DNA of 64,000 nucleotides from Pseudonocardia sp. C8 (GTDB taxonomy: Bacteria; Actinomycetota; Actinomycetes; Mycobacteriales; Pseudonocardiaceae), in assembly GCF_014267175.1 (NCBI RefSeq), contig NZ_JACMTR010000002.1, positions 2,939,501-3,003,500 of the forward strand, given 5' to 3'. The position numbers and the translations under genes are program-made. Under the pieces are notes generated by a model, which worked only from the letters and a program-made list of their open reading frames with translations, did not search any database and had not been told where the DNA came from. This document shows, one piece after another, positions 44,355 to 52,213 of this stretch. How positions within the stretch are numbered: position 1 is the first letter of the stretch; every line of letters starts with the position of its first letter.

Positions 44355-45323
44355 GTGCGACGGATGGTCTGCCGGGAGTTCACCGACCCGCCACGGCTCG
44401 ACGTGGTCGAGGAACCCCACCCCGTGCCCGGGCCCGGCGAGGTGCTGGTCGAGGTGGACGCGGCCGGGGTCAGCTTCGTCGACGGCCTCATCGCGGCCGG
44501 GCGCTACCAGGTCCGACCGCCGCTGCCGTTCGCGCCGGGCTCCGCCGTCGCCGGGCGGGTCGCGGCCGTCGGGGACGGTGTCACGGCCCCGGCGCCGGGC
44601 GTGCGGGTGGCCGGGCTGCTGACCGGGTTCGGCGGTTTCACCTCGCACGTCGTGCTCCCGGCCGCGTCCGCGGTCGAGATCCCGGCCGGGGTGGATCCGG
44701 ACGCCGCGGCCACCGCCCTGGAGAACTACGGGACGCTGGTCTTCGCCGTCACCCACCGGGTGACGATCGCCCGCGGCGAGTGGGTGGTGGTGCTCGGCGC
44801 CGGAGGCGGCATCGGGCTGGCCGCGGTCGACGTGGCGCGCTCGCTCGGGGCGCGGGTGCTGGCCGTCGCGTCGTCGGAGGGCAAGCGGGCGGCCGCGCGA
44901 GCCGCCGGGGCCGAGGCCACCCTGGGTTACGACGGGCTCAAGGACCGGATCCGGGAGGTCACCGGCGGCGGCGCGGACGTGGTGCTCGACCCGGTGGGCG
45001 GGCCGACGGCGGAGGCGGCGCTGCGGGCGCTCGGCACCGGCGGCCGGTTCTGCGTGGTCGGCTTCACGTCCGGGGAGATCCCGCGGCTCCCGGCGAACAT
45101 CGTGCTGCTGCGCAACCGGACCGTCGTCGGGGTGGACTGGGGCGACTGGGCCCGCGCCGACTCGGCCGCGGCCGTGGCGCTGGCCGGTGACGTGCTGGGC
45201 CGGATCGGCCGGGGCGAGCTGCACCCGCCGGCGCCGCACGGGCTGCCGCTGGGGGAGGCGGGCGAGGCGCTCCGGATGCTGGCCGCGCGCGAGGTCACCG
45301 GGAAACTGGTCCTGCACCCCTGA
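44355..45323 (+). CDS. Zinc-independent MDR oxidoreductase (quinone reductase-like)
   Basis: A 322-residue medium-chain reductase of the NADPH:quinone oxidoreductase branch. It contains VEVDAAGVSFVDGLIAAGRYQ (no zinc-ligand Cys), the NADPH loop VVVLGAGGGIGLAAVDVARSLGARV and DVVLDPVGGPTAEAALRALG. It lies 17 nt after matB and 8 nt before the VOC gene, so it belongs to the malonate unit, though its reaction there is unclear. Confidence 0.86.
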   Translation: MRRMVCREFTDPPRLDVVEEPHPVPGPGEVLVEVDAAGVSFVDGLIAAGRYQVRPPLPFAPGSAVAGRVAAVGDGVTAPAPGVRVAGLLTGFGGFTSHVVLPAASAVEIPAGVDPDAAATALENYGTLVFAVTHRVTIARGEWVVVLGAGGGIGLAAVDVARSLGARVLAVASSEGKRAAARAAGAEATLGYDGLKDRIREVTGGGADVVLDPVGGPTAEAALRALGTGGRFCVVGFTSGEIPRLPANIVLLRNRTVVGVDWGDWARADSAAAVALAGDVLGRIGRGELHPPAPHGLPLGEAGEALRMLAAREVTGKLVLHP

Positions 45324-45331
45324 GGAGACCC

Positions 45332-45721
45332 ATGCCCTGCACGTTCAACCACACCATCGTCGCCGCCCGGGACCGCACCGCCTCCGCGGCGTTCTTCCGG
45401 CACGTCTTCGAGGCCGCCGAGGCCCCGTCCTGGGGCCCGTTCACCAACGTGCTGCTCGACGGCGGCGTGCTGATCCAGTTCGCCGACCTGCCGGAGGACG
45501 CGTACCCGGAGATCCAGAACCAGCACTACGCCTTCCTGGTCGACGACGACCTGTTCGACCGGGCGTACGCGCGCCTGGTCGACGGCGGCGTCGAGCACTG
45601 GGCCGACCCGCGCGGCGAGCGCCCCGGGGAGATCAACCACGAGCACGGGGGCCGCGGGGTGTACTTCCTCGACCCGGCCGGGCACTACCTGGAGATGATC
45701 ACCCGGCCGTACCTGCCATGA
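45332..45721 (+). CDS. VOC-superfamily (glyoxalase/dioxygenase fold) protein
   Basis: A 129-residue two-module VOC protein. The first metal-ligand His is in FNHTIVAARD, later ligands probably in NQHYAFLVDD and YFLDPAGHYLEMIT (Glu). The family includes glyoxalases, epimerases and resistance proteins. As the last gene of the matCB unit it might be an isomerase or epimerase of a CoA thioester, but this is inference. A perfect inverted repeat begins 7 nt after its stop. Confidence 0.85.
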   Translation: MPCTFNHTIVAARDRTASAAFFRHVFEAAEAPSWGPFTNVLLDGGVLIQFADLPEDAYPEIQNQHYAFLVDDDLFDRAYARLVDGGVEHWADPRGERPGEINHEHGGRGVYFLDPAGHYLEMITRPYLP

Positions 45722-45727
45722 TCACCC

Positions 45728-45772
45728 GTTGTGGAGTGCAGCGCTCGCTGCGCGAACGCTGCACTCCACAAC
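45728..45772. repeat. Perfect 16-bp inverted repeat between convergent genes
   Basis: GTTGTGGAGTGCAGCG (45728-45743) pairs perfectly with 45757-45772 around a 13-nt loop. The 7-bp direct repeat GATCACC flanks it at 45720-45726 and 45777-45783. It lies between two convergent genes, so a bidirectional terminator is the simplest role; the flanking repeat would also fit a small mobile palindromic element. Confidence 0.75.
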
Positions 45773-45801
45773 CGTCGATCACCGGGTCGTGCCGGGGTCG
45801 G

Positions 45802-45993
45802 TCAGACCGCGCGCGGCCGCCGGCGCAGGGCGTTGCGGGCCACCGCGAGGTGCTGGGCGACCTCGGCGGTGATCAGCTCCGCGTGCAGCGGCCCGGTGTC
45901 GTCGGCGCGGAGCGCCCGGTGCCGGCGGACGAGGGCCTCGAGGCCGTCGAGCAGCTGCGTGCCCGGGTCGGCGGGGCGGGTGGACGTGCTCAT
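45802..45993 (-). CDS. Hypothetical small helical protein, 63 aa
   Basis: A short helical protein (GTQLLDGLEALVRRHRALRADD, then ELITAEVAQHLAVARNALRRR) with a clear ribosome-binding site (GGGAGA, 6 nt before ATG). Its ATG overlaps the TGA of the preceding 48-codon ORF. No family is recognised. Confidence 0.6.
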   Translation of the reverse strand: MSTSTRPADPGTQLLDGLEALVRRHRALRADDTGPLHAELITAEVAQHLAVARNALRRRPRAV

Positions 45994-46136
45994 GCTGGTC
46001 TCCCGGATGCGGAGGGACGTGGTCGCGGTCGAGCGGCCGTCCGACACAGTGTCGCGTGCGTCAGTCCGAAGTCGACGACGCGCCGCCGGGACAGGACCGT
46101 GCGGGCCACGTCCCGCTCGTCGCGCCTCCGCAGCAT
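45990..46136 (-). CDS. Arg-rich 48-aa ORF, leader-peptide-like
   Basis: ATG with GGAGG 4 nt upstream; the ORF ends in a TGA overlapping the next ATG (ATGA). The peptide contains LSRRRVVDFGLTHATLCR, whose spacing resembles the ssu leader peptide on the other strand (LTRRRHVDLVRIAGCVCR). It could be a regulatory leader for the 63-aa gene or a small protein in its own right. A TTGACA/TACAGT promoter lies about 110 nt upstream. Confidence 0.5.
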   Translation of the reverse strand: MLRRRDERDVARTVLSRRRVVDFGLTHATLCRTAARPRPRPSASGRPA

Positions 46137-46243
46137 GCGTCCTCCATCGCTCCCGGCGGGAGCACCCGCACCCGCGTGGCGGGGGGTTGCTGCGGCGTCG
46201 TCGAGCCGGGTCTCTCGGCCGCTCCGGATGGTGTGCCCCCCGA

Positions 46244-46274
46244 ACTGTACGAAGATCGGATGGGCCCGTGTCAA
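46244..46274 (-). promoter_or_regulatory. Candidate promoter for the small-ORF pair
   Basis: On the minus strand TTGACA (46274-46269) and TACAGT (46249-46244) are separated by 19 nt, slightly more than optimal. It is the best sigma-70-like match in the 294-nt gap between the divergent small ORFs. The palindrome CTGTCCGGACAG lies further off at 46351-46362. Confidence 0.5.
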
Positions 46275-46430
46275 GCGGCGTCGAGCCGGAGTGACCGGCA
46301 CCGCTGCGGGCGTCCCGACCGGCGGAAACCGGCGGCCGGGGCGGCCCGTGCTGTCCGGACAGGACGGTCCCGCTCCCGCGCCGCGGACGCCGGGTTGTCC
46401 CGGACGCACGGTCCGTGGTCACCTGCCGGG

Positions 46431-46544
46431 GTGAGTGCCCCCCGAGGTGACCGGTCACGCCCGGTCGCCGTCGACCACGGCCGCGACCTGACGCGTCGCC
46501 GGCACGTCGACCTCGTCCGGATCGCCGGCTGCGTCTGTCGCTGA
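46431..46544 (+). CDS. Cysteine-ended leader peptide of the ssu operon
   Basis: A 37-codon GTG-started ORF whose C-terminus reads LTRRRHVDLVRIAGCVCR then TGA. The ending with Cys-Val-Cys-Arg and RRxHVDLxR resembles short leader peptides annotated before sulfur-assimilation genes in actinobacteria. A strong hairpin (46589-46638) and then ssuC follow. Slow reading of the Cys codons in sulfur limitation could prevent termination. The ribosome-binding site is poor, so the exact start is uncertain; the C-terminal part is what counts. Confidence 0.5.
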   Translation: MSAPRGDRSRPVAVDHGRDLTRRRHVDLVRIAGCVCR

Positions 46545-46588
46545 CGCGCCCGCCGCACCCGCACCCGCACCTCCCCGCGCGCCACGTC

Positions 46589-46638
46589 CCGGGCCGGTGA
46601 CGGCCGGGCCGTCCTCGACGGCCGGGTCACCGGCCCGG
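46589..46638 (+). promoter_or_regulatory. Large hairpin, candidate ssu attenuator
   Basis: A perfect 13-bp outer stem (46589-46601 with 46626-46638) and a 7-bp inner stem (46607-46613 with 46617-46623, loop CTC) are separated by a small asymmetric bulge. It lies 44 nt after the leader stop and 76 nt before ssuC. It has no T-run. The position is right for a terminator or ribosome-controlled switch. Confidence 0.55.
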
Positions 46639-46714
46639 CCGGCACGCGCGCTCCGCGTCCCGGCGCCGCCACCGAAGCCGCCGCCTCCCCCAGACCTCTT
46701 CCCGGGAGACACCC

Positions 46715-47560
46715 GTGTCCTCGACCACCCTGACCCGCCCGGCGGGCACCCACGGCCCGGCCGCCGCACGGCCGGAGCCGGCCCGTGCCCGCCGCCGCCC
46801 CGACCTGCGCCGCTGGATCTCTCCGGTCGCGCTGCTGCTGCTGTGGCAGCTCGCCTCGACCACCGGACTGCTCGCCGAGGACGAGCTCGCCTCGCCGCTG
46901 CGGGTGGTGACCGCCGCCGTCGACCTCACGCGGACCGGTGAGCTGCCGGCAGGCCTGCTCGTCTCGCTCGGCCGGGTCGCGGCCGGCGTCCTGCTCGGCC
47001 TCACCACCGGTGTCGCGCTCGGGCTGGCGTCCGGGCTGTCCCGGTGGGGCGGGCACCTGATCGACCCGCCGGTGCAGATGCTGCGCACCTTGCCGCACCT
47101 GGCGCTCGTGCCGCTGTTCATCCTGTGGTTCGGCGTCGGCGAGCTGCCGAAGGTGCTGCTGGTCGCGCTCGGCGTGCTGTTCCCGATGTACCTCAACGTG
47201 CACGCCGGTGTCCGCGGCGTGGACCCGAAGCTCCTCGAGGCCGCGTCGGTGTCCGGGTTCACCCGCGCCGAGCGGCTGCGGCACGTCGTGCTGCCGGGCG
47301 CGATGCCCTCGACGCTCACCGGGTTGCGCCTCGCGCTCGGCGTCGCCTGGCTGTCCATCGTGGTCGCCGAGACGACCGCGGCGGACGCCGGCCTCGGATA
47401 CATGATCATGAACGCCCGGGAGTTCCTGCGCACCGACGTGATCGTCGTCGGGCTCGCGGTCTACGCCCTGCTCGGGCTCGGCACCGACGCGCTGGTCCGC
47501 CGGCTCGAGCGGACCGTGCTGGCCTGGCGCCCGGCCGGCCCGGCGGGAGGCGACCGGTGA
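46715..47560 (+). CDS. ssuC: Sulfonate ABC transporter permease
   Basis: A 281-residue BPD_transp_1 permease with six helices after a cytosolic Arg/Pro-rich N-terminus. The EAA loop is EAASVSGFTRAERLRHVVLPGAMPS, and LRTLPHLALVPLFILWFGVGE is typical of SsuC/TauC. It is the first gene of ssuCBAD. The GTG start follows GGGAGA. The 3' end overlaps ssuB by 4 nt (GTGA). Confidence 0.92.
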   Translation: MSSTTLTRPAGTHGPAAARPEPARARRRPDLRRWISPVALLLLWQLASTTGLLAEDELASPLRVVTAAVDLTRTGELPAGLLVSLGRVAAGVLLGLTTGVALGLASGLSRWGGHLIDPPVQMLRTLPHLALVPLFILWFGVGELPKVLLVALGVLFPMYLNVHAGVRGVDPKLLEAASVSGFTRAERLRHVVLPGAMPSTLTGLRLALGVAWLSIVVAETTAADAGLGYMIMNAREFLRTDVIVVGLAVYALLGLGTDALVRRLERTVLAWRPAGPAGGDR

Positions 47561-48270
47561 CCGCGCGCATCCGCGACCTGACCCGCTCCTTCGACGGCCG
47601 CCGCGTCCTCGACGGGCTCGACCTCACCCTCGGCGACGGCGAGTTCGTCGCGCTGCTCGGCCGCTCCGGCTCCGGGAAGTCGACGCTGCTGCGCCTGCTC
47701 GCCGGGCTCGACGGCACCTCCGACGCCGAGGTGTCGGGCCGGGTCGAGGTGCCCGGCTCGGTCGCCGTCGCGTTCCAGGAACCGCGGCTGCTGCCGTGGC
47801 GCTCGGTGCGCGACAACGTCGCGCTCGGCCTGCACCGCGATCTCGCCGGGGACACCCCGGCCCGGGTCGCCGACGCCGCGCTCGCCGAGGTCGGGCTCAC
47901 CGGGCGGGCCGCCGCGTGGCCGCTGACCCTCTCCGGCGGTGAGGCACAGCGCGCGTCGCTGGCCAGGGCCCTGGTGCGGGAGCCGGACCTGCTCCTGCTC
48001 GACGAGCCGTTCGGCGCGCTCGACGCGCTCACCCGGATCACCATGCACCGGCTGGTGCTGGACCTGTGGACCCGGCACCGCCCCGGCGTGCTGCTGGTGA
48101 CCCACGACGTCGACGAGGCGCTGCTGCTCGCCGACCGGGTCCTGGTGCTCGCCGAGGGCCGGATCACCGCCGAGCACCGGCCCGGTGGCCGCCCGCGGGA
48201 CCCGGACCGGCTCGCCGCGCTGCGCCGCACCGTGCTGGACGAGCTGGGGGTGGCCGACGATGCGGCCTGA
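47557..48270 (+). CDS. ssuB: Sulfonate ABC transporter ATPase
   Basis: A 237-residue ABC ATPase. Walker A is [19 protein letters not shown]-loop AFQEPRLLPWRSV, signature LSGGEAQRASLARAL, Walker B LLLLDEPFGALDAL and switch His VTHDVDEALLLA. The PWRSV Q-loop is characteristic of SsuB/TauB/NrtD. The start at 47557 overlaps ssuC; longer upstream frames are not real. It overlaps ssuA by 11 nt. Confidence 0.93.
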   Translation: MTARIRDLTRSFDGRRVLDGLDLTLGDGEFVALLGRSGSGKSTLLRLLAGLDGTSDAEVSGRVEVPGSVAVAFQEPRLLPWRSVRDNVALGLHRDLAGDTPARVADAALAEVGLTGRAAAWPLTLSGGEAQRASLARALVREPDLLLLDEPFGALDALTRITMHRLVLDLWTRHRPGVLLVTHDVDEALLLADRVLVLAEGRITAEHRPGGRPRDPDRLAALRRTVLDELGVADDAA

Positions 48271-49312
48271 CTGGGTCGTGCCGCGGCTGGTCGCCGCCGT
48301 CGTCACGCTGCTCGCGCTCGCCGGGTGCTCGGCAGTGCCGGTCGAGCGCCCACCCGTCCAGCCGCCGGTCGAGGAGGCCGTGATGGCCGGTGTGACGCTG
48401 GTCGTCGGCGACCAGAAGGGCGGGTCGCAGTCGCTGCTGCGCGCCGCGGGGCTGCTCGACGACCTGCCCTACACGGTGCAGTGGCGGACCTTCACCTCCG
48501 GCCCGCCGCTGATCGAGGCCGCCCGCGCGGGAGCGATCGACGTCGGCGGCACCGGGAACACCCCCGCGATCTTCGCGGCCGCCGCGAGGGCCCGGGTGCA
48601 GATCGTCTCGGCGAACCGCGGTGACGTCAGCGGCGACGCGATCGTCGTCCGCCGCGACTCGCCGCTGCGCACCGTCCAGGAGCTGCGCGGCAGGCGGATC
48701 GCCGTGGCGAAGGGCAGCTCCGCGCACGGCCAGCTCCTCTACACGCTGCGCCGCGCCGGGCTCTCGCTGGACGACGTCGAGCTCACCTTCCTGGCCCCGG
48801 CCGACGCGTTCGCCGCCTGGAAGCAGGGGGAGGTCGACGCCTGGTCCACCTGGGACCCCTACACCAGCCAGGCCGAGCTCGGGGGTGGCCGCGTCCTCGC
48901 CGACGGCGAGGGCACCGCGAACGGCCTCGGCTTCCAGGTCGCCTCGAACGCCGCGCTCGCCGACCCGGCCCGGAGCGCCGCCGTCGCCGACCTGCTGGCC
49001 CGGGTCGCGGCCGCGCAGGCCTACTCGAACACCCACCGCGAGCAGCGCGCGGCGGTGTGGAGCCAGGAGACCGGCCTGCCGATCGCGGTCACCCGCCGGG
49101 CGGTCGGCCGGGGCCCCGACCTGCCGGTCCCGCTCGACGACCGGGTCGTCGCCTCCCAGCAGGCGCTCGCCGACGCGTTCTCCGAGGCCGGGGTCATCCC
49201 CGGCCGGGCGGACTTCGCCGCGTTCGTCGACCGCCGCTTCGAGCCGACCACCCTGCACGCCGCCCGGAACGGCGTCCCGGGCACCCCGACCTCCCGAGGA
49301 GACACCCCGTGA
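48260..49312 (+). CDS. ssuA: Sulfonate-binding lipoprotein
   Basis: A 350-residue solute-binding protein. A signal peptide with lipobox LLALAGC puts the lipidated Cys at residue 23. The mature protein has the SsuA/NMT1 pattern (GVTLVVGDQKGGSQSLLRAAG, IDVGGTGNTPAIFAAAA, VDAWSTWDPYTSQAE). It captures alkanesulfonates at the membrane for SsuBC. The ATG is inside the end of ssuB. The 3' end overlaps ssuD by 4 nt. Confidence 0.93.
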   Translation: MRPDWVVPRLVAAVVTLLALAGCSAVPVERPPVQPPVEEAVMAGVTLVVGDQKGGSQSLLRAAGLLDDLPYTVQWRTFTSGPPLIEAARAGAIDVGGTGNTPAIFAAAARARVQIVSANRGDVSGDAIVVRRDSPLRTVQELRGRRIAVAKGSSAHGQLLYTLRRAGLSLDDVELTFLAPADAFAAWKQGEVDAWSTWDPYTSQAELGGGRVLADGEGTANGLGFQVASNAALADPARSAAVADLLARVAAAQAYSNTHREQRAAVWSQETGLPIAVTRRAVGRGPDLPVPLDDRVVASQQALADAFSEAGVIPGRADFAAFVDRRFEPTTLHAARNGVPGTPTSRGDTP

Positions 49313-50436
49313 GCAGCATCGTCCCGCACTGGTTCCTGCCGACCTCCGGCGACGGCCGCACCGTCGTCGCGCGCCGGCACGCCGACCGCGGCGAGGCCGG
49401 CGAGACCACCCGCGCGGCGGACATCGGCTACCTCGCCCAGATCGCCCGCGCCGCCGAGGCGCAGGGCTTCCACGGCGTGCTGACGCCGACCGGCACGTTC
49501 TGCGAGGACTCGTGGCTGACGACGGCGGCACTGCTGCGCGAGACCCGCACGCTGCGCTACCTCGTGGCGTTCCGGCCCGGGGTGCTCTCCCCCACCCTCG
49601 CGGCCCAGATGGCAGCCACCTACCAGCGGATCTCCGGCGGGCGGCTGCTGCTCAACATCGTGACCGGCGGGGACGCCGTGGAGCAGGAGCGGTTCGGCGA
49701 CCACCTCGACCACGACGCGCGCTACGCCCGCACCGACGAGTTCCTCGCGGTGCTGCGCGGAGCCTGGTCCGGGGCGCCGTTCGACTTCGCCGGAGCGCAC
49801 TACGATGTGCGGGGCGCGACCACCCTCGCCGCACCCGACCCGGAACCCCCGATCTACTTCGGCGGTTCCTCGGACGCGGCGCTCCCGGTCGCGGCCCGGC
49901 ACGCCGACGTCTACCTGACCTGGGGCGAACCGCCCGACGCGGTCGCCGAGAAGGTCGGCCGGGTGCGCAAGCTCGCCGAGGACCTCGGGCGCAGCCCACG
50001 GTTCGGCATCCGGCTGCACGTCATCACCCGGGACACCGCGGACGAGGCGTGGGCCCAGGCGCAGCGGCTGCTCGACGCCCTCGACCCGGCCGAGATCGAG
50101 CGGGCCCAGTCCGTGCTGCGCTCCAGCCAGTCGGTCGGGCAGCGGCGGATGCTGGATCTGCACGGCGGCTCGCGCGACGACCTCGTCGTCGCACCGAACC
50201 TGTGGGCCGGGATCGGCCTGGTCCGCGGCGGCGCGGGCACCGCGCTCGTCGGATCGCACGCGGAGGTCGCCGACCGCATCGCCGAGTACCACGCGCTCGG
50301 GATCGAGGAGTTCGTCCTCTCCGGATACCCGCACCTCGAGGAGGCCTACCGGGTCGGCGAGGGCCTGCTGCCCGAGCTGCGGCGCCGGGGGCTCCTCCGG
50401 CCGGCCGGGTCGCCCGGCGGCGGGTCAGGACCGTGA
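49309..50436 (+). CDS. ssuD: FMNH2-dependent alkanesulfonate monooxygenase
   Basis: A 375-residue bacterial-luciferase-fold enzyme that cleaves alkanesulfonates to aldehyde and sulfite. Conserved blocks are AEAQGFHGVLTPTGTFCEDSW, LVAFRPGVLSPTLAAQMAATYQ, GRLLLNIVTGGDAVEQERFGDHLDHDARYARTDEF and IYFGGSSDAAL. No flavin reductase (SsuE) is adjacent, so FMNH2 must come from elsewhere. The GTG overlaps ssuA. The 3' end overlaps the convergent next gene by 12 nt. Confidence 0.93.
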   Translation: MSSIVPHWFLPTSGDGRTVVARRHADRGEAGETTRAADIGYLAQIARAAEAQGFHGVLTPTGTFCEDSWLTTAALLRETRTLRYLVAFRPGVLSPTLAAQMAATYQRISGGRLLLNIVTGGDAVEQERFGDHLDHDARYARTDEFLAVLRGAWSGAPFDFAGAHYDVRGATTLAAPDPEPPIYFGGSSDAALPVAARHADVYLTWGEPPDAVAEKVGRVRKLAEDLGRSPRFGIRLHVITRDTADEAWAQAQRLLDALDPAEIERAQSVLRSSQSVGQRRMLDLHGGSRDDLVVAPNLWAGIGLVRGGAGTALVGSHAEVADRIAEYHALGIEEFVLSGYPHLEEAYRVGEGLLPELRRRGLLRPAGSPGGGSGP

Positions 50437-50766
50437 GTACCCGAGGGCCCTCCGGAGCTCGTCCTTGTTCATCGAGGAGCGGCCCTGGATGCCGGCGCGC
50501 TTCGCGTCGTCGTAGAGCTGCTGCTTGGTCTCGCCCTTGGGCCCCTCCCGGCGACCGGAGCGCTTGCCGCCGCGGTGGCCGGGCGAGACGTCCTTCGTGG
50601 ACGCCTTGCTCGCCTGCCGCGACTCGCCCTCCTGGGCGCGCTCCTTGTTCACCGTCCGCGCCGCGATCTCCTTCGCGCGCTTCTCGGAGCTTCCCCGCTC
50701 CTCGGTCTGCTCCTTGATGTGCTCGTACTGTCGTTCCCGCTTGTCGCTCCACGCCTGCTGCGGCAC
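50425..50766 (-). CDS. Conserved small charged protein with Rho-N/SAP-like C-terminus
   Basis: A 113-residue, very hydrophilic protein. The N-terminal PQQAWSDKRERQYEHIKEQ and EIAARTVNKERAQEGESRQ are strongly conserved in many actinobacteria, often annotated only as plasmid stabilization protein. The C-terminus (TKQQLYDDAKRAGIQGRSSMNKDELRRALGYS) fits a Rho-N/SAP-type nucleic-acid-binding helix pair. The GTG at 50766 lies behind GAGGAGG. Function unproven. Confidence 0.78.
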   Translation of the reverse strand: MPQQAWSDKRERQYEHIKEQTEERGSSEKRAKEIAARTVNKERAQEGESRQASKASTKDVSPGHRGGKRSGRREGPKGETKQQLYDDAKRAGIQGRSSMNKDELRRALGYSRS

Positions 50767-50882
50767 GAGAGCACCTCCTCGGTCTCCGGACGGTCTCTCC
50801 ATCCGGTACCCGGCTCCGTGGCGAGGTATGCGAGGAACCCTCCGGACCGGTACGGTCGTACCACCGCAGACCGGGGGGGAAC

Positions 50883-51275
50883 GTGGTGGACGACGTCCGA
50901 CGGGTGGTCGCCAGGGCACTGCACGACACGCGCGACGGGGGCACCGCCGTGCTCGGCGCGGACAGCGGCGCACGGGGCGTCGTGCAGTGGATCTGTTTCG
51001 GCTCCGACGGGTACCTGATCGACGTACCGGACCCGGCCCGCTGCCGGGGCGGCCTGCTCCGCCGGATGTGGCGCCGGTCGGAACCGGACCCGGACGGCCT
51101 GAGCGACGAGCAGGTCCGCGGCCTGCAGCGGCTCGGTTTCGGTCCCGGGGACCACGGGTACGAGCGTCACACCCGAGCCGACGAGCTCGGTCACGACCAG
51201 CTGGTGCACCTCATCGTGAGCGCCCTGGACGTGGTCGGGCTGGACGGGGAGCCGGTGTCGGCCGAGGTGTTCTGA
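50883..51275 (+). CDS. Hypothetical protein, 130 aa
   Basis: A soluble protein started by GTG. It includes GVVQWICFGSDGYLIDVPDP, an Arg-rich segment (GGLLRRMWRRSEPDPDG) and a C-terminal helix (HDQLVHLIVSALDVVGLDG). The pattern resembles small actinobacterial proteins related to secretion chaperones, but I cannot assign a family. It is likely a single gene. Confidence 0.6.
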   Translation: MVDDVRRVVARALHDTRDGGTAVLGADSGARGVVQWICFGSDGYLIDVPDPARCRGGLLRRMWRRSEPDPDGLSDEQVRGLQRLGFGPGDHGYERHTRADELGHDQLVHLIVSALDVVGLDGEPVSAEVF

Positions 51276-51313
51276 CCCGCAGCCGGGCCGGCCCCCGATG
51301 CCGAGGAGCGACC

Positions 51314-51832
51314 ATGACCGTCACCGAGCCCGTCATCGGCAGTGACCACTGGAACGAGCAGCACCGCGACGAGGGCCCGCTGTGCCGCGCCGACCGGAAC
51401 TTCATCGAGATCCTGCAGGAGCTGCGGGTCGTGCTCACCGGCGTGCAGATCCTGTTCGGTTTCCTGCTCACGGCGTCGTTCACCGAGCAGTTCGCCCAGC
51501 TGACCCCGCTGCAGCGCGGGTTGTTCGTCAGCACGCTCCTCGCGGCCGCGCTGACGTCCGCGCTGCTGGTCGCGCCGGTGGCGGCGCACCGCGCGGTGTT
51601 CCGACTCGGCCGCAAGCCCGCGCTGGTGCACTGGGCGCACCGGCTCACCCAGTGCGGGTTGGGCAGCCTGGCCGTCACCCTGGTGTCCGGGCTGGGCCTG
51701 GTGCTCGACCTGGCCGTCGGCACGCCCGGCGCCCTCGCCGGCGTGGCCGGCTTCGTGGTCGTGCTGGCGGGGCTGTGGGTGATCGGACCGGTGCGCCGGC
51801 TGCGCCGGGAGGACGGCTCAGCGTCCTCGTAG
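51314..51832 (+). CDS. DUF6328 four-helix membrane protein
   Basis: A 172-residue protein. After a 25-residue acidic N-terminus, NFIEILQELRVVLTGVQILFGFLLTASFT is the hallmark of DUF6328; three more helices follow. Function unknown; common in actinobacteria. The ATG at 51314 follows GAGGAG. It lies 38 nt downstream of the preceding gene and may be co-transcribed. Confidence 0.8.
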   Translation: MTVTEPVIGSDHWNEQHRDEGPLCRADRNFIEILQELRVVLTGVQILFGFLLTASFTEQFAQLTPLQRGLFVSTLLAAALTSALLVAPVAAHRAVFRLGRKPALVHWAHRLTQCGLGSLAVTLVSGLGLVLDLAVGTPGALAGVAGFVVVLAGLWVIGPVRRLRREDGSASS

Positions 51833-51868
51833 GCCGGGCCACCCTCCCGGCGCAGCACGTGAGCCGCC

Positions 51869-52072
51869 TCAGGCCCCGCTGCTCTCCTCGGCCGCGGCGT
51901 TGAGATGGGCGTCCGGCCCCGGGCAGTAGAGCGACTCGGTGCCGTCGTCCCACCGCACGCGGTACGGCGGGCCTCCCCCGTCGCCCAGGACGGCGACGAC
52001 CTCGCCGAGCCGGGCGGGCTTGCCGAGGGTCGCCGACTCGACGACGATGTGATCACCCACGGTTGCCTGCAT
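51869..52072 (-). CDS. DUF1918 protein
   Basis: A 67-residue protein with the DUF1918 pattern: MQATVGDHIVVESATLGKPARLGEV, then PPYRVRWDDGTESLYCPGPDAHL. It has an SH3-like small beta fold. It is abundant in actinobacteria and the function is unknown; some members are dormancy or stress proteins. Upstream AGGACGA acts as a weak ribosome-binding site. Confidence 0.85.
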   Translation of the reverse strand: MQATVGDHIVVESATLGKPARLGEVVAVLGDGGGPPYRVRWDDGTESLYCPGPDAHLNAAAEESSGA

Positions 52073-52213
52073 TCGTCCTGCACCCCTTCCGTCGTCCGGC
52101 GTCTGCTGACGGTGTGTCGAGTCGGATGGTTCCCGGATCCCGGCGCTGCCATGCGCCCGTGCTGCCAGGATCTCGCCGCGTTCGGGACCCGGCAAGGGCA
52201 GGACGGTTCCCCG

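Noticed and set aside
46351..46362. Palindrome CTGTCCGGACAG as an operator for ssu
   Set aside because: A 12-bp GC-rich palindrome alone is weak evidence, and it does not line up with a promoter; noted only beside the small-ORF promoter.
45731..46544. Long ORFs on both strands between the VOC and ssuC genes
   Set aside because: Apart from the two small minus ORFs and the C-terminal leader segment, they lack ribosome-binding sites and have shadow composition.
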